NCBI RefSeq assembly: GCF_031119625.1
Contig: NZ_JAVHZV010000030.1
Location: forward strand, 1 to 64,000
DNA length: 64,000 nucleotides
Direction: 5' to 3'
Source of the DNA: Pseudomonas sp. G34
Lineage (GTDB): Bacteria > Pseudomonadota > Gammaproteobacteria > Pseudomonadales > Pseudomonadaceae
Part shown: piece after piece, positions 1 through 8,425 of the stretch
Numbering within the stretch: the first letter of the stretch is position 1
Layout of the letters: every line of letters begins with the position of its first letter
Translations under genes and position numbers: made by a program
Notes under the pieces: generated by a model
The model's input: only the letters and a program-made list of their open reading frames with translations
What the model was told of the DNA's origin: nothing
The model's database searches: none

Positions 1-71
1 TTTACCGCCTTCGATCAAACCCGATCGAACCATCAACAGAACCACTCAAACCACCCTGTCGATGCCGGCGC

Positions 72-99
72 ATTCTACTCGAATTCGCCGTCCGTGCAA
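72..99 (-). promoter_or_regulatory. Candidate rRNA promoter P2, reading left off the window
   Basis: On the minus strand a -35 TTGCAC (94-99) and a -10 TAGAAT (72-77) are separated by 16 bp. It lies about 100 bp downstream of a second promoter in the same direction. In P. aeruginosa the tyrZ-type tyrosyl-tRNA synthetase gene is followed by a 16S-23S-5S operon on the same strand, so the likely target is an rRNA operon just outside the window. No rRNA sequence is seen inside it. Confidence 0.6.
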
Positions 100-168
100 C
101 CTTTATTTTCGTCTAACTCGTTGATCCACAAGGAGTTTTCAGATCAGGCTGCGCCGGAAGTGGTGCGC

Positions 169-196
169 ATTATAGGCCGCCACAGTTTCTGGTCAA
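169..196 (-). promoter_or_regulatory. Candidate rRNA promoter P1
   Basis: The minus strand has -35 TTGACC (191-196), a 16-bp spacer and a perfect -10 TATAAT (169-174), starting only 15 bp past the tyrS stop codon. The GC-rich stretch just downstream of the -10 fits a stringently controlled stable-RNA promoter. With P2 it forms the tandem arrangement usual for rRNA operons. Confidence 0.65.
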
Positions 197-211
197 CCGT
201 TTATTTACGCT

Positions 212-1411
212 TTATTCGGATTTCAGGGTAATCCGTGCAAAGGCCTTCTTGCCGGCCTGGCAGACATGGGTGGCGCCGAGCTTGAACACGAAGCTGCGAT
301 CGACCACCTGGCCATCCACGCGCACCCCACCAGAGCCGAGCAGATCACGCGCGACCGCGGCGTTCTTCACCAGGCCTGCCTTATTAAGCAGAGCGGCAAT
401 CGGCATGTCGTCGGCGGCGAGCAGTTCCACTTCCGGCAGGTCCTCAGGCAGCTCACCCTCTTTCATCCGGTTCCCGGCAGAGCGGTGAGCAGTGGCAGCA
501 GCCTCCTCACCATGGAAGCGCGCGACGATTTCTTCGGCCAGCTTGATCTTGATGTCGCGCGGGTTCGCCCCGCCCTGCACATCCTTCTTGAACTGCTCGA
601 TCTCATCCATGCTGCGGAAGCTGAGCAGCTCGAAGTAACGCCACATCAGCGCATCCGGCATGGACACCAGCTTGTTGTACATCACGCCCGGCGCTTCCTG
701 GATGCCTATGTAGTTGCCCAACGACTTGGACATCTTCTTGACACCATCCAGCCCCTCGAGCAGCGGCATGGTGACGACACACTGGGACGGCTGGCCGTAC
801 GCGCGCTGGAGCTCGCGCCCCATCAGCAGGTTGAATTTCTGATCGGTACCACCGAGCTCCACGTCCGCACGCAGCGCCACCGAGTCGTAGCCCTGCACGA
901 GCGGGTAAAGGAACTCGTGGATCGCGATAGGCTGATTGCCGGTATAGCGCTTGTCGAAGTCATCGCGCTCGAGCATGCGCGCCACGGTGTACTGGGACGC
1001 CAGGCGAATGAAGTCGGCGGGTGTCAGCTGGTTTATCCAGGTGGAGTTGAAGGCGACCTCGGTCTTGGCCGGGTCGAGGATCTTGAACACCTGGGCCTTG
1101 TAGGTTTCGGCATTCTCCAGCACCTGCTCGCGGGTCAGCGGCGGGCGCGTGGCACTCTTGCCACTGGGGTCGCCGATCATGCCGGTGAAGTCGCCGATCA
1201 GGAAGATCACCTGATGCCCCAACTCCTGAAACTGGCGCAGCTTATTAATAAGCACGGTGTGCCCCAGGTGCAGGTCCGGTGCAGTCGGATCGAAGCCTGC
1301 CTTGATACGCAGCGGCTCACCGCGCTTGAGCTTCTCGATCAGCTCAGCTTCAACAAGGACTTCTTCCGCACCACGCTTGATCAGCGCGAGCTGCTCTTCA
1401 ACCGACTTCAT
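212..1411 (-). CDS. tyrS: Tyrosyl-tRNA synthetase
   Basis: Charges tRNA-Tyr with tyrosine in the cytoplasm. The 399-residue protein has the class I signatures: HLGH (HIGH variant) near residue 48, KMSKS in the middle, and a C-terminal S4-like RNA-binding domain ending in the KxxFxRI region. The start chosen is the ATG at 1411 (MKSVEEQ), the family's normal length; the frame stays open for 23 more codons upstream without homology. The HLGH variant and position before an rRNA operon match the P. aeruginosa TyrZ-type enzyme (PA0668). It is divergent from the M23 peptidase gene and followed by the rRNA promoters. Confidence 0.96.
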   Translation of the reverse strand: MKSVEEQLALIKRGAEEVLVEAELIEKLKRGEPLRIKAGFDPTAPDLHLGHTVLINKLRQFQELGHQVIFLIGDFTGMIGDPSGKSATRPPLTREQVLENAETYKAQVFKILDPAKTEVAFNSTWINQLTPADFIRLASQYTVARMLERDDFDKRYTGNQPIAIHEFLYPLVQGYDSVALRADVELGGTDQKFNLLMGRELQRAYGQPSQCVVTMPLLEGLDGVKKMSKSLGNYIGIQEAPGVMYNKLVSMPDALMWRYFELLSFRSMDEIEQFKKDVQGGANPRDIKIKLAEEIVARFHGEEAAATAHRSAGNRMKEGELPEDLPEVELLAADDMPIAALLNKAGLVKNAAVARDLLGSGGVRVDGQVVDRSFVFKLGATHVCQAGKKAFARITLKSE

Positions 1412-1618
1412 AGGACTCACAGCCACCAGATTCAAAAGGGAACCAACCATACAAGATCGGCTATAAATGACAAGTTCCACCCCATCGCGCGCTCAACCGG
1501 CACCGGCCATCACCTGCGGGCTTGCCTCAAGGCAGATTTGGTTATATTTTATACAGTTACTGCATATTCATCAGTATCTTCTTGTCCTTTTCATCTTTTC
1601 ACTTCAAAAAGCAGCCTT

Positions 1619-3037
1619 ATGACCTCTACAACTAAAGCGCCGCCGCTCTATCCAAAAACTCACATCATCGCAGCCAGCGGCGTCGCCGCTCTTCTCAGTC
1701 TTGCTCTCCTGGTGTTTCCCTCCCGCGAAGTAGAAGCAAAGAAGACCTTCCTCAACCTGGACATGGACAACGGCGCCGAGCAGGCTCAGCAGAACCTGCA
1801 GAGCAATCAGGCAGACACCGCCGCGCAGCAAGACCTCGACTCGCCGTTCGCACAAATAGAAGGCAATGACGACGAATCGCAGAATGCCGAGCTCGACGCA
1901 GAACCGGAGATTGCCGAGCAGCCGCCTGAAGATCCGCGCAACAAGACGGTCACCGTGGCCAATGGCGACACGCTCTCCACGGTGTTCAGCAAGGTGGGCC
2001 TGAGTTCCAACACCCTGCATGAGGTGATCAACAGCAGCAAGGAAGCCAAGGGGCTGAGCCGCCTCAAGGTCGGCCAGGAGCTGCAGTTCCAGTTGAGCGA
2101 AGATGGCCAGCTGGAAAGCCTGCACAGCCAGCTCAGCGACCTGGAAAGCGTCAGCCTGAGCAAGACCGACAGTGGCTATGACTTCAAACGCGAGCTGGTC
2201 AAGCCGGACGTACACGAGTCCTACGCCCATGGGGTGATCAACAGCTCGCTGTTCGTGGCCGCCAAACGTGCCGGCCTGTCCCACAACCTGACCATGGATC
2301 TGGCCAATATCTTCGGCTACGACATCGACTTCGCCATGGATATTCGTGAAGGCGACGAGTTCGAGGTTATCTACCAGAACAAGAAGGTCGGCGACAAAAC
2401 GGTCGGCACCGGCAACATTCTGTCCGCACGCTTCACCAACCGCGGCAAGACCTATACCGCCGTTCGCTATACCGACAAGCAAGGCAACGTCAGCTACTAC
2501 GATGCCGACGGCAACAGCATGCGCAAGGCGTTCATTCGTACCCCGGTAGACTTCGCGCGGATCAGCTCGCGCTTCTCCAATGGCCGCAAGCACCCGATCC
2601 TCAACAAGATCCGCGCGCACAAAGGCGTCGACTACGCAGCGCCGCGGGGCACGCCGATCAAGGCAGCCGGCGACGGCAAGGTGATCCTGGCCGGTCGCAA
2701 GGGCGGCTACGGCAATACCATCGTATTGCAGCATGGCAGCCGCTACCGCACCCTCTATGCGCACATGCAGGGTTTCGCCAAGGGCGTACGCACCGGCGGC
2801 AGCGTCAAGCAGGGTCAGATCATCGGCTACATCGGCACCACCGGCCTGTCGACCGGCCCGCACCTGCACTACGAGTTCCAGGTCAACGGCACCCACGTCG
2901 ACCCGCTGAGCCAGAAGCTGCCGATGTCCGATCCGATCGCTCGCCAGGAAAAGCAACGTTTCCTGCAGATGAGCAAACCGCTGATGGCGCGCATGGATCA
3001 GGAAAAAGCCACCATGCTCGCCCTCAACAAGCGCTGA
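1619..3037 (+). CDS. M23 family murein endopeptidase (MepM/OapA-like)
   Basis: Predicted periplasmic or inner-membrane-anchored peptidoglycan endopeptidase of 472 residues. An N-terminal membrane segment (about residues 15-31) is followed by an acidic linker, an OapA/LysM-like region (about 100-160) and a C-terminal peptidase_M23 domain. The zinc site is visible as HKGVD and the later HLHYEF. The start is the ATG at 1619 just before the membrane segment; the upstream open frame is antisense to tyrS and has no homology. The next gene, anmK, starts 4 bp after the stop, suggesting a shared transcript for cell-wall remodelling and recycling. It corresponds to PA0667 in the conserved tyrS-anmK neighbourhood. 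Confidence 0.92.
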   Translation: MTSTTKAPPLYPKTHIIAASGVAALLSLALLVFPSREVEAKKTFLNLDMDNGAEQAQQNLQSNQADTAAQQDLDSPFAQIEGNDDESQNAELDAEPEIAEQPPEDPRNKTVTVANGDTLSTVFSKVGLSSNTLHEVINSSKEAKGLSRLKVGQELQFQLSEDGQLESLHSQLSDLESVSLSKTDSGYDFKRELVKPDVHESYAHGVINSSLFVAAKRAGLSHNLTMDLANIFGYDIDFAMDIREGDEFEVIYQNKKVGDKTVGTGNILSARFTNRGKTYTAVRYTDKQGNVSYYDADGNSMRKAFIRTPVDFARISSRFSNGRKHPILNKIRAHKGVDYAAPRGTPIKAAGDGKVILAGRKGGYGNTIVLQHGSRYRTLYAHMQGFAKGVRTGGSVKQGQIIGYIGTTGLSTGPHLHYEFQVNGTHVDPLSQKLPMSDPIARQEKQRFLQMSKPLMARMDQEKATMLALNKR

Positions 3038-3041
3038 CCCC

Positions 3042-4130
3042 ATGCTCTATCTCGGTGTGATGTCCGGTACCAGTCTCGACGGGCTGGACATCGCCCTCAT
3101 CAAACAAGGCGAGCGCACTCGATTGCTCGCCCACCACTACCAAGCCCTTCCCGACGCGCTTCGCCAGCAACTGCTCGACCTGTGCAGTTCTGGCGCGGAC
3201 GAGCTCGCCCGTGCCGCCGTTGCCGAGCAGCAGTGGGCGCAACTGGTTGCCGAGGGCATCAACAGCCTGTTGCGCCAGCAGAATCTGCAGCCGGACGCCA
3301 TTCGCGCCATCGGCAGCCACGGCCAGACCGTGCGCCACGAACCGGCGCGGGGCTTCACCATCCAGATTGGCAACCCGGCCCTGCTCGCCGAACTCACCGG
3401 CATCACCGTAGTGGCCGACTTTCGCCGCCGCGACGTGGCAGCCGGCGGCCAGGGTGCACCGCTGGTGCCGGCCTTTCATGAAGCGCTTTTTGCCAGCCCG
3501 GGTACTGCCCGAGCGATTCTCAACGTGGGCGGCTTCAGCAACCTCAGCCTGCTGGAACACGGCAAACCCGCCAAGGGCTTCGACTGCGGGCCGGGCAACG
3601 TGCTGATGGACGCGTGGATCGAGCATCATCTCGGCCATGCCTATGACAGGGACGGTGCCTGGGCTGCCAGCGGCACGGTGCAACCCACGTTGCTGGCGAC
3701 GCTGCTGGCGGATCCGTTCTTCCAGACCACCGGGCCAAAGAGTACCGGACGCGAGCTGTTCAACCTGCCCTGGCTGATGCGGCACCTGGAGCAGCAGCCG
3801 GCCTACCAGCCGGCAGACGTCCAGGCCACCCTGCTGGAACTGACGGCCACCAGCATCGTCACTTCGCTGCAGCAGGCGCAGCCAGGCTGCGCGCAATTGC
3901 TGGTCTGTGGCGGCGGTGCCCATAACCAGGCACTGCTGGCACGCCTGCAGACATTGCTACCCGCCGCGCAGGTGAGCAGTACCGACGATCATGGCGTGCC
4001 CGCCGACTGGGTCGAGGCCATGGCATTTGCCTGGCTGGCCCACTGTTGCCTCAGCGGCATCCCCGCCAACCGGCCCGAAGTGACCGGCGCTCGGGGCCTG
4101 CGAGTGCTCGGCGCCATCTACCCAGCCTGA
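3042..4130 (+). CDS. anmK: Anhydro-N-acetylmuramic acid kinase
   Basis: Phosphorylates and hydrolyses 1,6-anhydroMurNAc to MurNAc-6-phosphate in cytoplasmic peptidoglycan recycling. The 362-residue protein starts MLYLGVMSGTSLDGLDIAL, the ATP-binding signature of the family, and contains the later GGGAHN and ADWVEAMAFAWLA motifs. Length is typical. It begins 4 bp after the M23 endopeptidase and ends at a strong hairpin shared with convergent erpA. Recycling genes ampD, amgK and murU are also in this window. Confidence 0.96.
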   Translation: MLYLGVMSGTSLDGLDIALIKQGERTRLLAHHYQALPDALRQQLLDLCSSGADELARAAVAEQQWAQLVAEGINSLLRQQNLQPDAIRAIGSHGQTVRHEPARGFTIQIGNPALLAELTGITVVADFRRRDVAAGGQGAPLVPAFHEALFASPGTARAILNVGGFSNLSLLEHGKPAKGFDCGPGNVLMDAWIEHHLGHAYDRDGAWAASGTVQPTLLATLLADPFFQTTGPKSTGRELFNLPWLMRHLEQQPAYQPADVQATLLELTATSIVTSLQQAQPGCAQLLVCGGGAHNQALLARLQTLLPAAQVSSTDDHGVPADWVEAMAFAWLAHCCLSGIPANRPEVTGARGLRVLGAIYPA

Positions 4131-4144
4131 GCCAAGGCGCAAAC

Positions 4145-4174
4145 GAAAACGCCGCGCAGAAGCGCGGCGTTTTC
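4145..4174. terminator. Bidirectional intrinsic terminator between anmK and erpA
   Basis: A perfect 13-bp stem, GAAAACGCCGCGC (4145-4157) and GCGCGGCGTTTTC (4162-4174), with a 4-base loop. The A- and T-rich ends give a T tract on both strands, fitting termination of the convergent anmK and erpA transcripts. Confidence 0.85.
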
Positions 4175-4188
4175 ATGCAAGGGACAAC

Positions 4189-4542
4189 TCAGATCGAGAA
4201 CGACGAGCCGCAACCGCAGGTGGTGGTCGCATTGGGGTTCTTGATGACGAAGCGAGAGCCCTCGAGCCCCTCCTGATAATCCACTTCCGCACCCACCAGG
4301 TACTGAAAGCTCATCGGGTCGACGACCAGGCTGACGCCCTCGCGTTCGACGATGGTGTCGTCATCGGCCACTTCCTCATCGAAGGTGAAGCCGTACTGGA
4401 AGCCCGAGCAACCGCCGCCGGTCACGAACACGCGCAGCTTCAACCGCGGGTTGCCCTCTTCATCAACCAGGTTCTTAACCTTGCTGGCCGCTCCCTGCGT
4501 GAACTGCATCGCAGCGGCTGGGGTGAAGGTTTCGACGCTCAT
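4189..4542 (-). CDS. erpA: Iron-sulfur cluster insertion protein ErpA
   Basis: A-type carrier that delivers Fe-S clusters to apoproteins. The 117-residue protein has the three family cysteines in GGGCSGFQYGF and the C-terminal CGCGSSFSI. Start ATG at 4542 gives the usual length. It lies 76 bp downstream of the bactofilin gene on the same strand and converges on anmK across the hairpin at 4145-4174. It corresponds to PA0665. Confidence 0.95.
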   Translation of the reverse strand: MSVETFTPAAAMQFTQGAASKVKNLVDEEGNPRLKLRVFVTGGGCSGFQYGFTFDEEVADDDTIVEREGVSLVVDPMSFQYLVGAEVDYQEGLEGSRFVIKNPNATTTCGCGSSFSI

Positions 4543-4618
4543 GTTCTATCTCCCGGCGCCAGGCGCCAATACTGCGTGGTAGCGCTGTATTATCCGCTTA
4601 CCCTACAAAAGCGGTCAA

Positions 4619-5029
4619 CTATTGGCCATCGTCCAGGCGCTCGGGCAGCTCCAACGGTCGCTCCTGCTCCTTGATCGGCCGCAAGCCGCCCTCGACCTGG
4701 GCGCCCATGGCCATCTCCATCAGGCCGTAGTAGAGATTGCCGCGAACCCGGGCCTTGGCCCCCAGCTCGACGTGCTGGCTAGCATAGACATCGCCGATGA
4801 TCTCGCCATCGATCACAACATGGGGCGCGCGCACTTCACCTTCAACCTGGCCTTCGACGCTGACCCGCACCAGCCCCTGCTCGGTGAGCAGATCGCCGAG
4901 CACCTTGCCGTCGATCTGTACCGCGCCCTCGAACTCCAGGTCGCCGCGAAATACCGCGCCTGCCGCGATCAGGCTGGTTTTGCCCGTGAAGCGTTGCACG
5001 TCCGCCTTGCCCTTGCCTTTATTCCACAT
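4619..5029 (-). CDS. Bactofilin (polymer-forming cytoskeletal protein)
   Basis: Bactofilins polymerise into filaments that scaffold cell-wall enzymes. This 136-residue protein is a single beta-helical bactofilin domain: repeated short hydrophobic-glycine rungs such as FRGDLEFEGAVQIDGKVLGD and VVIDGEIIGDV run through residues 20-110. It has no membrane segment. It starts 13 bp after the DUF6776-type gene and precedes erpA on the same strand, as in the PA0663-PA0665 cluster. Family assignment is firm; the cellular role in this organism is inferred. Confidence 0.9.
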   Translation of the reverse strand: MWNKGKGKADVQRFTGKTSLIAAGAVFRGDLEFEGAVQIDGKVLGDLLTEQGLVRVSVEGQVEGEVRAPHVVIDGEIIGDVYASQHVELGAKARVRGNLYYGLMEMAMGAQVEGGLRPIKEQERPLELPERLDDGQ

Positions 5030-5042
5030 GGCCAGTCATCAC

Positions 5043-5771
5043 CTATCCGTCAGTCCAATCGATTTGACGCTCGACGGCTTTTCCACCCTCGACATCAGCC
5101 TTGATACGTATGCGTTCGGGCACGAAACCCTCGGGAAGTCGCAGCTCACCCAGCCGCCCACCATCGGGAATCGCCTGCAGATGCTTGAACGCGAAGGGCA
5201 TGGTCTTATCGGTCGAGCCCTCCGGTAGATCGCCACTCAACTGGCTGAGCGGCAGGCTCTTCGCCTTGCCGCCCATGCTGCCTTCCAGCTGCACGCTCAA
5301 GCGCCCCTGGAGAGGCTTGTCATCCTTGCCGATGCGGCTGAGCATCAGCTTGAAACGATAGACGCCCGCTGTTTCCGTTGCGTGGACATCGAAGCTGCGG
5401 ATCAGCAGGCCGGTGACCTTGCTGTCCGGTGCCAATACCCCTTTGTAGAACGCCAGCTCCTGTTGCTGCTTGAAGTTCTGTTCCTCCAGCAGCTTGATGG
5501 TCAGGCGGCTCTGCTCGTTGGATTGCTGCGCCAGCTGCTCGCCACTGCTGACCACCGCCATGCGCTGACGCAACTCATCCAGCTCGCGCGCCTGGGCCTC
5601 GACCTGCGCCTGGGTGTCCTGAAATGCCAGGGCCTGCTGTTGCGTGGATCTGGCTTGCCACCAGTTACCCGCATAAAAGGACAGCGGCACCGCGACCAGC
5701 AGCACCACCAGCGCGACCCGCAGACGCCGCTCCTGGGCCCGGTTGCTGGGGCGTACTTCCCAACCTGGCAT
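5043..5771 (-). CDS. DUF6776-type membrane protein with coiled coil
   Basis: Conserved Pseudomonas protein of unknown function (PA0663-like). The 242-residue product starts MPGWEVRPSNRAQERRLR, then has one membrane segment (about residues 19-36), a glutamine-rich coiled coil (about 45-105) and a C-terminal beta-rich periplasmic domain. The ATG at 5771 was chosen because it places the membrane segment at the usual position; the frame is open another 54 codons upstream but that part looks non-coding. Immediately upstream of the bactofilin gene, so a link to that scaffold is possible but unproven. Confidence 0.8.
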   Translation of the reverse strand: MPGWEVRPSNRAQERRLRVALVVLLVAVPLSFYAGNWWQARSTQQQALAFQDTQAQVEAQARELDELRQRMAVVSSGEQLAQQSNEQSRLTIKLLEEQNFKQQQELAFYKGVLAPDSKVTGLLIRSFDVHATETAGVYRFKLMLSRIGKDDKPLQGRLSVQLEGSMGGKAKSLPLSQLSGDLPEGSTDKTMPFAFKHLQAIPDGGRLGELRLPEGFVPERIRIKADVEGGKAVERQIDWTDG

Positions 5772-5969
5772 CAGCAGCGATGCCCAGGCACACGGCACGC
5801 ACAGGGGCGAGGTGAAATAACATGGGGGAAAAAGCCGGGCATCGGGCGCCTCGAAACTGTTCGACAAGAGCCGATGATAAGGCCCGCCCTGCCTGCGGCC
5901 AACCGTCTTGATGACTATTGACATCGTGGGCACTAGTATCGCAAGCCCAAACTACGAAAAGGAACGGCA

Positions 5970-6395
5970 ATGCTTTATCTGTGGATCAAAGCCCTGCACA
6001 TCGTCGCCATGGTCTGCTGGTTTGCCGGTCTGTTCTACCTGCCCCGGCTGTTCGTGTACCACGCCATGAGCGAGGACGCGCCGAGCCGTGAACGTTTCAG
6101 CACCATGGAGCGCAAGCTGTACCGAGGCATCATGACGCCCGCGATGATTGCCACGCTGGTACTGGGCGTAGGCCTGCTGATGCTCGCGCCCGGCTGGATG
6201 AGCCAGGGCTGGATGCATGCCAAGCTGGCCCTGGTGATACTGCTGGTGGGCTACCACCATATGTGTGGTGCCCTGTACAAGCGCCTGGCCCGCGGTGAAA
6301 ACAAACGCAGCCACGTGTTCTATCGCTGGTTCAACGAGGTGCCGGTGCTCATTCTGATCGCCATCGTCATCCTGGTCGTGGTCAGGCCATTCTGA
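5970..6395 (+). CDS. hemJ: Protoporphyrinogen IX oxidase, HemJ type
   Basis: Oxidises protoporphyrinogen IX to protoporphyrin IX in haem synthesis; integral inner-membrane protein. The 141 residues form four membrane helices and start MLYLWIKALHIVAMVCWFAG, carrying the conserved helix-1 histidine (His10). KLYRGIMTPAMI and the later HAKLALVILLVGYHH are typical of the family. A purine-rich AAAAGGAA lies just before the ATG. Divergent from the DUF6776 gene. Confidence 0.92.
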   Translation: MLYLWIKALHIVAMVCWFAGLFYLPRLFVYHAMSEDAPSRERFSTMERKLYRGIMTPAMIATLVLGVGLLMLAPGWMSQGWMHAKLALVILLVGYHHMCGALYKRLARGENKRSHVFYRWFNEVPVLILIAIVILVVVRPF

Positions 6396-6532
6396 TCGCG
6401 TCGACAAACACCTCTGTCGGCAGGTGAGAACCACCGCTCAAGCGCGCTAAAACCGACCCGTCCCTACTTGCCGAACGAACGGCGGCGGGATAGGGTCGGC
6501 GACCATTCCTCTCCGTGCAGACAAGGACGCGC

Positions 6533-7522
6533 ATGAGCCAGCTCCGTTACAAGATCGTCTTCGATGGCAGCCTGATGCCCGGTTCCTCGCTGGACGAGGT
6601 CAAGGCCAACCTGGCCAGCCTGTTCAAAAGCGATCGCGCACGCATCGACGCCCTGTTTGGCCGCGGCCCGGTGGCCATCAAGCGTGACCTGGAAGAAACC
6701 CAGGCCGAGCAGTACCTGAACGTGCTGCAACGGGCCGGTGCCCGCGCCCGCAAGGAACCGGACCTGGCCGCCGCGCTGAGCCTGGTGGAAACGGATGAAG
6801 AAAAGGCTGCCAACGCCGAACCAGCCGTCCAAGCGCAGGCGCAGATGAGCTGCCCGAAATGTGGGCATCAGCAGCTCACGGCAGCCGAGTGTTCGGCCTG
6901 TGGCGTGATCATCGAGAAGTACCTGGCCCGCCAGGCCGCGGCGCCGGAAAGTAGCCCGCCGCCACCTAGCTCGACGGCGGCTGGTCAGGCACCAACGCCC
7001 TACTCGCCCCCCAGAGCGGATATCGATCCCCAGGCCGGCCAGGTTGGCGAGTTGAAGATCAACTCGTTCAGGGGCCGTATCGGCCGTATGCGCTACCTGG
7101 CCTGGTCGCTGGCCTTGCTGTTCATCTTCGTCGCCCTCATGGCCGGGATCTCGGCCATCACGCTGGTCTCGGAAACCCTTGGCAGCATCCTGCTGGCCGG
7201 CGCGGTGATCGGCATGCTGGTGGTCAGCGCGCAGATCGGTGTGCAGCGCCTGCATGACATGGGCTGGTCGGGCTGGCTGTGGCTGCTCAACGTGGTGCCG
7301 ATCATCAGCAGCGTGTTCTGGATCGTCATGCTGGTGGTGCCAGGCCCGGCCGGCAGCAACCGCTACGGCCCGCCGCCGCCGCCGAACAGCCTCGGCGTCA
7401 ACCTGGTGGCCGGGATCTTCCTGATTCTGCTGATTGGCGGCCTGCTGATGCTGTTTCTCAGCGGTTTTGCGATGCTCGCCCTCTTCGGCGGCCTGTTCGC
7501 CGAGCTGTTGAACGGCAGCTGA
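6533..7522 (+). CDS. Zinc-ribbon DUF805 membrane protein
   Basis: Function unknown. The 329-residue protein has an N-terminal region (1-85) resembling a substrate-sensing fold, a zinc ribbon CPKCGH...CSACG around residues 103-123, a proline-rich linker, and a C-terminal DUF805 membrane domain starting near FRGRIGRMRYLAW with four hydrophobic segments. DUF805 proteins are inner-membrane proteins without a settled role. The ATG at 6533 (MSQLRYK) is preferred over one six codons upstream because the domain begins there. It stands between hemJ and the SDR gene, all on the plus strand. Confidence 0.85.
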   Translation: MSQLRYKIVFDGSLMPGSSLDEVKANLASLFKSDRARIDALFGRGPVAIKRDLEETQAEQYLNVLQRAGARARKEPDLAAALSLVETDEEKAANAEPAVQAQAQMSCPKCGHQQLTAAECSACGVIIEKYLARQAAAPESSPPPPSSTAAGQAPTPYSPPRADIDPQAGQVGELKINSFRGRIGRMRYLAWSLALLFIFVALMAGISAITLVSETLGSILLAGAVIGMLVVSAQIGVQRLHDMGWSGWLWLLNVVPIISSVFWIVMLVVPGPAGSNRYGPPPPPNSLGVNLVAGIFLILLIGGLLMLFLSGFAMLALFGGLFAELLNGS

Positions 7523-7635
7523 CAGGACGCACCCCGAGCATTTTATTTGCTTCGCCGGTGCTGCGAGTGCAGCGCCGGCAGGCCGGTTGCGGATAGGCTA
7601 TGCACCTGCCCCCGCGAAGTGCTCTGGAGAACCTC

Positions 7636-8424
7636 ATGTCACGTTATGCCCTGGTTACCGGTGCCTCCAGCGGCATCGGCCTTGCCCTGGCCGAAGCCTT
7701 GGCGCGCCGCGGGCGCAACCTGATCCTGGTGGCCCGCAAGCGCGACGCACTGGAAAGCATCGCCTATGAGCTGACCCAGCGCTTTTCCGTGGACGTGCTG
7801 TTTCGCGTCTGCGACCTCAGCGAACCGCTGCAACTTTCCGGCCTCTTGCATGAGCTGGAGCAGAACGGCCAGGTCATCGAGCTCCTGGTGAACAATGCGG
7901 GGCTGGGCAGCGGCGGCGCGTTCGTCGCCCAGGACTGGCGCCGGGAGCAGCAACTGCTGGAGGTCAACGTGCTGGCCCTGGCACGCCTGTGCCATGCCAT
8001 CGGCACGGTCATGGCCGCGCGTGGCCACGGGCAGATTCTCAATATCGCCTCGGTCGCCGCGTTCCAACCCGGCCCATGGATGAGCAGCTATTACGCCAGC
8101 AAGGCCTACGTGCTGCATTTCTCCGAGGGGCTGCGCGAGGAGCTGCGCGCCCATGGTGTCAAGGTCTCGGTACTTTGCCCCGGCCCGACCCACAGTGCCT
8201 TCTTCCGCAATGCGCAGCTCGATACCACAGCGCTCGAACGCGGCAAGTTGATGTTGAGCGCCGAGGAGGTGGCATTGATCGCCGTGCGCGGCCTGGAGCG
8301 TAACCGCGCGATCATCGTGCCCGGCTGGCGCAATCGCCTGCTGACGATCGCGCCCCGGCTGTTTCCCCGCTGGCTGGTGCGGCGGATCGCGGCGCGCATC
8401 AATCGCCGTTTCGGCCGCGCCTGA
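7636..8424 (+). CDS. Short-chain dehydrogenase/reductase
   Basis: NAD(P)-dependent oxidoreductase of the classical SDR family, 262 residues, substrate unknown. The Rossmann motif GASSGIG is at residues 9-15, NNAG follows near 85, and the catalytic YYASK is near residue 154 with the upstream serine in NIASVA. The start ATG at 7636 is preceded by CTGGAG. Its stop is 1 bp from the stop of the convergent AAA ATPase gene. It corresponds to PA0658. Confidence 0.92.
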   Translation: MSRYALVTGASSGIGLALAEALARRGRNLILVARKRDALESIAYELTQRFSVDVLFRVCDLSEPLQLSGLLHELEQNGQVIELLVNNAGLGSGGAFVAQDWRREQQLLEVNVLALARLCHAIGTVMAARGHGQILNIASVAAFQPGPWMSSYYASKAYVLHFSEGLREELRAHGVKVSVLCPGPTHSAFFRNAQLDTTALERGKLMLSAEEVALIAVRGLERNRAIIVPGWRNRLLTIAPRLFPRWLVRRIAARINRRFGRA

Positions 8425-8425
8425 C

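Noticed and set aside
266..1618. Very long plus-strand open frame leading into the M23 peptidase gene
   Set aside because: It is antisense to tyrS, has no homology, and the peptidase's membrane segment and normal start come at 1619. High GC keeps opposite frames open.
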